Shown: piece by piece, positions 6,911 to 10,391 of the stretch | Layout of the letters: every line of letters begins with the position of its first letter | Numbering within the stretch: the stretch's first letter is position 1 | Origin: Pseudomonadota bacterium | GTDB lineage: Bacteria; Pseudomonadota; Gammaproteobacteria; Steroidobacterales; Steroidobacteraceae | NCBI GenBank assembly: GCA_023391815.1 | Contig: JAEWAF010000024.1 | Location: 1 to 10,391, forward strand | Length of the DNA stretch: 10,391 bases | Reading direction: 5' to 3' | Notes under the pieces: generated by a model | Seen by the model: only the letters and a program-made list of their open reading frames with translations | Database searches by the model: none | Told to the model about the DNA's origin: nothing | Program-made: the position numbers and the translations under genes

Positions 6911-6916
6911 TCTGAA

Positions 6917-6954
6917 ACACGCGAGCCCGCCTAATCGGAGACGGGCTCGCGTGT
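6917..6954. terminator. Strong hairpin between convergent M20 and DHA2 genes
   Basis: A 13-bp perfect stem, ACACGCGAGCCCG (6917-6929) with CGGGCTCGCGTGT (6942-6954), has a 12-base loop. The gap between the two stop codons is only 20 bp, so the right arm and most of the loop are the last codons and stop of the DHA2 gene. After the stem the minus strand reads TTCAG, giving only a short U run; the plus strand has none. It probably ends or stabilises both transcripts, but it is not a textbook intrinsic terminator. Confidence 0.55.
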
Positions 6955-8373
6955 CGCGACCGGCGCTTCCTTCTGGCCCGTGAGCGCATGTCCATCCTCG
7001 GCATGCAACGTCCAGAAGGTGAGCGAGGAAACAATGGTCGCGATCCCCAGCGTGATGAACGCCGCGTGCAGCGCGTTCGTCACCGCGATCTGATCGGTCT
7101 GCGGCAGCCCGCCCAAGTACCAGCCTGTCAGCAGCGACCCGCACGCCAGCCCGAAACTCATCGACAGCTGCTGCATGGAGCTGGCGATCGTGTTGGCCAT
7201 GCTCGAGTTGCGGGCATCGATATCGGCGAACGCCAGCGAGTTCATGCTGGAGAATTGCATCGAGTTGCCCGACCCGACCAGGAAGCTCATCAGCACGATC
7301 ACGGCCAGGGGCGTGTGCCGATCGACCAGCGCGAACGAGCCGATCACGACCCCGATCAGGACCGTGTTCACCATCAGCACGTGTCGATAGCCGAAGCGGC
7401 GAAGCAGGTGAGGAGAAATTGCTTTCACCGTCATCGCCGCGATCGCCGAGGGCATCATCATCAGTCCGGACTGCCACGCCGGCATCCCTATGCCAAGCTG
7501 ATACAGCAGTGGTAACAGGAACGGCAGGCCGCCGATGCCCAGTCGAGTAATGAAGCCGCCGAGCACCGAGACGCGGAAGGTGCGACCTTTGAACAACTGC
7601 AAGTTCAGCAACGGATATTCGGTGCGATTCGCATGCCATCCGTAGGCGCCGAGCAGGGCGAAGGCCAGCAGAAACAGAATCGCGCTGGAAGTTAGATCGA
7701 GCCGGTGCTCGCCGAAGACTTCCAGAAGCCAGGACAGCAGTGCCGCGCCCGAGCCGAACAACACCAATCCGATCACATCCAGCGGGCGCGGCGAGTCGCT
7801 GCGGTATTCGGGCATGTAACGCCGGCTCATCCACAGCGCCGTGAGCCCGACCGGTACATTGACGAAGAAGATCTCGCGCCACGACCACCAATGCACGATC
7901 AATCCGCCCACCGTCGGGCCCAGCAGCGGGCCGATCAACGCCGGGATGATCACGAAGTTCATCTTGTCGAGCAGTTGTGACTTTGGAAACGTTCGCACGA
8001 TGGCGAGCCGGCCGACGGGTGTCATCATGGCGGCGCCGAGTCCCTGCAGGATGCGAGCGGCGACCAGCATCGGCGAGTTCAACGACAGCCCGCACAGCAC
8101 CGATGAGAACGTGAAGATGCCGACGGCGGCGGTGAACAACTGTTTGGTGCCGAAGCGATCGGCGAGCCAGCCGCTGACGGGAATGCCGACGGCCAACGCC
8201 AGGATGTAGCTGGTGACGATGGCTTTGAGGCTGAGCGGTGTGACCTCGAGGCTGCGAGCCATGGCCGGCACGGCCGTGTTCACGATGGTCGAGTCGAGCG
8301 TTTCCATGAACAGCACGGTACCGACCAGCCAGGGCAGGTAACGTTGCACGATGGAGGAGGACGCTGCGGTCAC
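6931..8373 (-). CDS. MFS exporter, DHA2 (EmrB/QacA-like) 14-TM family
   Basis: This 480-residue inner-membrane drug:proton antiporter family member has the length and 14-helix pattern of DHA2 proteins. Motifs visible are LDSTIVNTAVP (26-36, motif D1 in TM1), GWLADRFGTK (68-77, motif A), RILQGLGAAMM (107-117, motif B with Arg and Gln), GPLLGPTVGG (148-157, motif C, antiporter signature) and WSWREIFFVNVPVG (163-176). The start codon is GTG (8373-8371) with only a partial GGA site five bases upstream; translation may be helped by coupling, because the thioredoxin-like gene ends 16 bp before it. No membrane-fusion partner (EmrA-like) is adjacent. The substrate is unknown; export of toxic organic compounds is the family expectation. 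Confidence 0.93.
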   Translation of the reverse strand: MTAASSSIVQRYLPWLVGTVLFMETLDSTIVNTAVPAMARSLEVTPLSLKAIVTSYILALAVGIPVSGWLADRFGTKQLFTAAVGIFTFSSVLCGLSLNSPMLVAARILQGLGAAMMTPVGRLAIVRTFPKSQLLDKMNFVIIPALIGPLLGPTVGGLIVHWWSWREIFFVNVPVGLTALWMSRRYMPEYRSDSPRPLDVIGLVLFGSGAALLSWLLEVFGEHRLDLTSSAILFLLAFALLGAYGWHANRTEYPLLNLQLFKGRTFRVSVLGGFITRLGIGGLPFLLPLLYQLGIGMPAWQSGLMMMPSAIAAMTVKAISPHLLRRFGYRHVLMVNTVLIGVVIGSFALVDRHTPLAVIVLMSFLVGSGNSMQFSSMNSLAFADIDARNSSMANTIASSMQQLSMSFGLACGSLLTGWYLGGLPQTDQIAVTNALHAAFITLGIATIVSSLTFWTLHAEDGHALTGQKEAPVATREPVSD

Positions 8374-8389
8374 GTGCGTCCGGCTCGAT

Positions 8390-8710
8390 TCAGGTCGGAT
8401 CGATCTGCATGGCGGCGTCGCGGACGGGTTGCGCCGAGCTCGGACGAACGACGCGCGCGACCTCGATGCCGTCCTTGATGAAGACCAGCGTCGGCCACAG
8501 CTTGATGCGGAAGGAACGACCGAGCGGGCGACCCGGCCCGTCTTCGATCTTCAGATGTCGAAGCTCGGGATGCGAGGCCAGGGCCTGCTCGATGTGTGCC
8601 TGGGCGGCCGCGCAGAAGCCGCACCAGTTGGTCCCGAATTCGAGCACGGTGGCGCCCGGCAACGCGTCGACTTCGGCGCGCGACGGCGCGCTTTCCGTAT
8701 AGGCGCTCAT
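8390..8710 (-). CDS. Small thioredoxin-family protein (WCGFC)
   Basis: This 106-residue single-domain thioredoxin fold has a CGFC active site (C30, C33), a cis-proline in LWPTLVFIKDG (P73) and no signal peptide, so it should be a cytoplasmic disulfide reductase-like protein. Two active-site features differ from standard thioredoxin: Phe replaces Pro in WCGPC, and Glu24 stands six residues before the first Cys where the buried Asp normally sits. Both could alter redox behaviour. The ATG at 8708-8710 lacks a Shine-Dalgarno, and TAGAAT (8724-8719) lies eight bases upstream, so the mRNA may be almost leaderless. It is followed 16 bp later by the DHA2 exporter, a probable two-gene operon. A link between redox state and export is inference. 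Confidence 0.85.
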   Translation of the reverse strand: MSAYTESAPSRAEVDALPGATVLEFGTNWCGFCAAAQAHIEQALASHPELRHLKIEDGPGRPLGRSFRIKLWPTLVFIKDGIEVARVVRPSSAQPVRDAAMQIDPT

Positions 8711-8718
8711 GGCGGCAA

Positions 8719-8724
8719 ATTCTA
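8719..8724 (-). promoter_or_regulatory. -10-like box TAGAAT just upstream of the thioredoxin-like gene
   Basis: TAGAAT matches the sigma70 -10 consensus at 5/6 positions on the minus strand. The hexamer 17 bp further upstream is TTACGA, a poor 3/6 match to -35. If used, transcription would begin about at the start codon. Confidence 0.3.
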
Positions 8725-8728
8725 GCGA

Positions 8729-8757
8729 GCCGACTTCACGGTCGTAAGTCGGCTTTT
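8729..8757 (+). terminator. Hairpin plus T4 tract between gspG and the thioredoxin-like gene
   Basis: GCCGACTT (8729-8736) and AAGTCGGC (8746-8753) form a perfect 8-bp stem with a 9-base loop. One more A-T pair can form, and TTTT (8754-8757) follows on the plus strand. It sits downstream of gspG, a minus-strand gene; on that strand no U-tract follows the stem. It may separate the gspG and thioredoxin transcripts and, by its T-tract, stop plus-strand (antisense) transcription before gspG. Confidence 0.5.
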
Positions 8758-8764
8758 GCGTGCG

Positions 8765-9220
8765 TTACTGCTGCTTGTCCGTGACCCAGTTGCCGATGTC
8801 GGCATCCAGGCCTTCGCCGCCTTCCTGATTGTCGGCGCCATAGGTGAACAGGTCGAATTCCTTGCCGTGCGTGCCCGGGTAGACGTAACGATAGTCGTTG
8901 CCCCAGGGATCTTTGCGCGCGCTCGGATCCAGGTAGCCGCCTTGCTTCCAGTTGCGCACACTGGAGTCGTTGGGTTTTTCGTAGAGCGCCTTGATGCCCT
9001 GCTCGGTGGTCGGATAACGGAAGTTATCCATGCGATACAGGTTGAGCGCGGTCTCGATGGTACGAATGTCGCTGGAAACCTTGGTCAGCTGCGCATCGTC
9101 GATGCGACGCATGACATTGGGGGCAACGATCGCGGCCAGGATGCCGAGAATGACCACCACGACCATGATTTCGATCAGGGTGAAACCGCCGCTGCGCTGG
9201 AATTTATGAGTCGATTTCAT
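8765..9220 (-). CDS. gspG: Type II secretion major pseudopilin GspG
   Basis: This 151-residue precursor is the main subunit of the type II secretion pseudopilus, which spans the periplasm and pushes folded proteins out through the secretin. The prepilin peptidase site is plain: a short basic leader ending RSGG, cleavage before F13, then FTLIEIMVVVVILGILAAIV with Glu at +5. The globular domain holds YPTTEQGIKAL (69-79), DPWGNDYRYVYPG (104-116) and the calcium-binding C-terminal loop GADNQEGGEGLDADIGNW (128-145), all diagnostic of GspG. The ATG at 9218-9220 starts the canonical leader; the frame stays open to 9364 but without pseudopilin features. The ribosome site is weak. No other gsp gene adjoins it within the window; the neighbour upstream is a SYLF protein, so it appears detached from a complete gsp cluster. 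Confidence 0.96.
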   Translation of the reverse strand: MKSTHKFQRSGGFTLIEIMVVVVILGILAAIVAPNVMRRIDDAQLTKVSSDIRTIETALNLYRMDNFRYPTTEQGIKALYEKPNDSSVRNWKQGGYLDPSARKDPWGNDYRYVYPGTHGKEFDLFTYGADNQEGGEGLDADIGNWVTDKQQ

Positions 9221-9275
9221 TGCAATCTCGTTGCGCTGTAGTAGATGCCGACTGCCGTGTCGGGGGGCCGCGCGG

Positions 9276-9304
9276 ATCATATCTGGATGGCCCCAGCCGG
9301 AAAA
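9276..9304 (-). promoter_or_regulatory. Candidate sigma70 promoter for gspG
   Basis: On the minus strand TATGAT (9281-9276, 5/6 to consensus) lies 17 bp after TTTTCC (9304-9299, 3/6 to TTGACA). Initiation near 9269 would give a leader of about 49 bases. The rest of the 191-bp gap (9221-9411) is GC-rich and non-coding as far as I can see. Confidence 0.35.
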
Positions 9305-9367
9305 CTGGGACCGCAAACCGGGGCCCACCGGAACGCCCGTCCTGGAGCGGATTAGATGGGGCATCTT

Positions 9368-9393
9368 GCCGCGAGTTCGACTCCGCTCGCGGC
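9368..9393 (-). terminator. Hairpin downstream of the SYLF gene
   Basis: GCCGCGAG (9368-9375) pairs perfectly with CTCGCGGC (9386-9393) around a 10-base loop, starting 18 bp after the SYLF stop codon. No U-tract follows on the minus strand, so it may only protect the 3' end or act as a weak terminator before gspG. Confidence 0.4.
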
Positions 9394-9411
9394 CCCAGAT
9401 TCACTGGATCG

Positions 9412-10254
9412 TTACTGCGGCGGTTCCTGACCGGGCTGTGGGTCTTCCATGGGGTAGGTCTGCACACCGCTCGGACCCGAGCTGCTGGCGGTGGACGCCG
9501 GCGCTTCGGTCGGGGCGGCCGGAGCTGCGGGCGTGTGTGCCGGGGCAGCGGCGGTTGCGCCGGTTGCCGAGCGGTGCACGGCCGCGATGAACTGATCGGC
9601 CGGCGGCGGGGCGGCCGGCGCGTCGGAACGGATGATCTCGCTCGCGAGGATGCCGGGCTTCTTATAGAAAGATTCGTTGGAGGAGCCGTCGATGGTGATG
9701 GCCGAGCCGTCGAGTGCCACGCCGGCGAACAGGCCGCTGGCGCGCGAATACGAATACACCTGCGCGGTGAGTCCGATGTCGGTGGCGGCTGAACTCTGAC
9801 GTCCGATCGGACCGGCCGCAACCGAGGCGTCCGCGCCCAAGGTCACTTTGCCGCCGACGATACCTTCGATACTTTGCTTTGAGGTGAAAACGAGCACGAC
9901 GTCGGCCGATTGCACACCGACCTGGAAGCCGAAGCTGCCGCCGGTCAGATTGATGAAGACGGGATTGCTCCACGCGCCGGAGTCCTTACGCACTACGAGC
10001 ACGCCCTTGCCGCGACGACCGCCGATGCCCAAGCCCACTTTGATGACGCTCGGGATCACGGCAACCGCGTAAGCGCGTTCCAGCAACCAGGTAGGAATAT
10101 TTTGCTCGGGCATGCGCATCAGTTCGCTCAAGACCTGGGTCGAGGTGAGCAGGCGTCCATCCTGCCGCTCGCCGGCGACAGCGCCGGTCGTGATCGCGCA
10201 GGAAAGCAGTAGCACGGCGAGCTTGCTCGCGAACGGATTGGATCGTGTGAGCAT
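9412..10254 (-). CDS. Exported lipid-binding SYLF-domain protein with Pro/Ala-rich tail
   Basis: This 280-residue precursor has a signal peptide (basic start, hydrophobic 11-24, probable cleavage after AVA27), so the protein is likely periplasmic. The SYLF (Ysc84/DUF500) domain fills about 40-208: AYAVAVIPSVIKVGLGIGGR, then GKGVLVVRKD, then WSNPVFINLTGGSFGFQVG, then SADVVLVFTS, and finally SRASGLFAGVALDGSAITID followed by NESFYKK. In eukaryotes this domain binds phosphoinositides; the bacterial role is not established. From about 211 to 280 comes a low-complexity Pro/Ala/Thr tail with one more ordered piece (DQFIAAVHRSA). The start is the ATG at 10252-10254, with AGGAG 11 bases upstream, a rather long spacing; an in-frame GTG at 10266-10264 overlaps that site. 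It precedes gspG on the same strand by 191 bp, probably a separate transcript. Confidence 0.88.
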   Translation of the reverse strand: MLTRSNPFASKLAVLLLSCAITTGAVAGERQDGRLLTSTQVLSELMRMPEQNIPTWLLERAYAVAVIPSVIKVGLGIGGRRGKGVLVVRKDSGAWSNPVFINLTGGSFGFQVGVQSADVVLVFTSKQSIEGIVGGKVTLGADASVAAGPIGRQSSAATDIGLTAQVYSYSRASGLFAGVALDGSAITIDGSSNESFYKKPGILASEIIRSDAPAAPPPADQFIAAVHRSATGATAAAPAHTPAAPAAPTEAPASTASSSGPSGVQTYPMEDPQPGQEPPQ

Positions 10255-10265
10255 CGTTGGCGTCA

Positions 10266-10270
10266 CTCCT
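10266..10270 (-). promoter_or_regulatory. Shine-Dalgarno AGGAG for the SYLF gene (long spacing)
   Basis: AGGAG on the minus strand is 11 bases before the ATG at 10254. It is the only ribosome-binding candidate near the start of the signal peptide. Confidence 0.5.
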
Positions 10271-10277
10271 ACAAGTG

Positions 10278-10297
10278 AGTCTCGTATTCCTGAGACT
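10278..10297. repeat. Short inverted repeat in the SYLF leader
   Basis: AGTCTC (10278-10283) and GAGACT (10292-10297) are perfect 6-bp arms with an 8-base spacer, just upstream of the AGGAG site. This could be an operator or leader hairpin. It is short enough to arise by chance. Confidence 0.25.
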
Positions 10298-10345
10298 TTA
10301 ACAGAACTCGGCATCGGGCATCCTGCCACGAGCCTCGTGCGAGCT

Positions 10346-10369
10346 GGCGAAAAGGCGTGACTTTTCGCC
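10346..10369. other. 9-bp hairpin near the right end
   Basis: GGCGAAAAG (10346-10354) and CTTTTCGCC (10361-10369) form a perfect stem with a 6-base loop. It may be a terminator belonging to a gene beyond the right edge. No gene was found between 10255 and 10391. Confidence 0.35.
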
Positions 10370-10372
10370 GCT

Positions 10373-10391
10373 CCCCCCCCCCCGGGGGGGG
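10373..10391. other. C11-G8 homopolymer run at the window end
   Basis: Eleven C residues (10373-10383) are followed directly by eight G residues (10384-10391), ending the sequence. A self-complementary homopolymer junction at the very edge is more like an assembly or sequencing artefact at a contig end than natural sequence. Confidence 0.6.

Noticed and set aside
5606..8095. 829-codon minus-strand open frame across the M20 and DHA2 genes
   Set aside because: It is Arg/His/Gly-rich with no domain, and it shadows two well-recognised genes in other frames, a common effect of high GC content.
9368..9393. Possible tRNA 3' half because of GAGTTCGACTC
   Set aside because: The motif resembles a T-loop, but there are no D or anticodon arms and no acceptor stem; it is explained as a simple 8-bp hairpin.
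9220..9792. 190-codon plus-strand frame opposite gspG leader and SYLF tail
   Set aside because: Gly/Arg-rich composition mirrors the Pro/Ala tail of the SYLF gene on the other strand; no recognisable domain or ribosome site.
1..10391. Novel defence, mobile or CRISPR-type system
   Set aside because: No repeat array, integrase, transposase, nuclease/effector pair or clustered unknown genes were found; every long gene belongs to a common family.

Overview
This window looks like an ordinary chromosomal stretch from a GC-rich Gram-negative bacterium. Four things point that way: a type II secretion pseudopilin, a periplasmic SYLF protein, a secreted M20 hydrolase, and dense GC-rich coding on both strands. 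The mix of genes suits Gammaproteobacteria of the Steroidobacter/Nevskiales/Xanthomonadales kind. That placement is inference from gene content only; there is no rRNA or marker gene to confirm it. The right end runs into a C-tract followed by a G-tract and is probably a contig edge.

Layout, left to right. (1) Bases 13-1009, minus strand: a DUF1203 protein followed by a GFA-type zinc protein, possibly one transcript. (2) 1123-1983, plus: an EamA/DMT permease, divergent from DUF1203. It overlaps tail-to-tail by 11 bp with (3) 1973-3145, minus: a 12-TM MFS efflux permease of the AraJ/YdhP type. (4) 3258-4154, plus: a LysR regulator divergent from that permease; the 112-bp intergenic region carries a good T-N11-A box and a second palindrome. 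(5) 4206-5300, minus: a stand-alone ATP-dependent DNA ligase of the LigC/LigD-ligase-domain type. (6) 5495-6910, plus: an exported M20 metallopeptidase. (7) 6931-8710, minus: a small thioredoxin-like protein followed 16 bp later by a 14-TM DHA2-type MFS exporter. (8) 8765-9220, minus: the major pseudopilin GspG, without other gsp genes beside it. (9) 9412-10254, minus: an exported SYLF-domain protein with a Pro/Ala-rich tail.

The clearest functional unit is the LysR regulator with the divergent MFS permease, a classic regulator-target pair. The thioredoxin/DHA2 pair is a likely two-gene operon. The other genes look independent. Three permeases within about 7 kb give the region an export flavour, but nothing in the sequence names a substrate. 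I saw no IS element, integrase, tRNA, rRNA, CRISPR array or toxin-antitoxin pair, and no coherent new system. The more interesting signals are small: inverted repeats abutting start codons, two genes with a -10-like box just upstream of the ATG and no Shine-Dalgarno, non-ATG starts that decide N-termini, and a strong hairpin spanning the stop codon between convergent genes.
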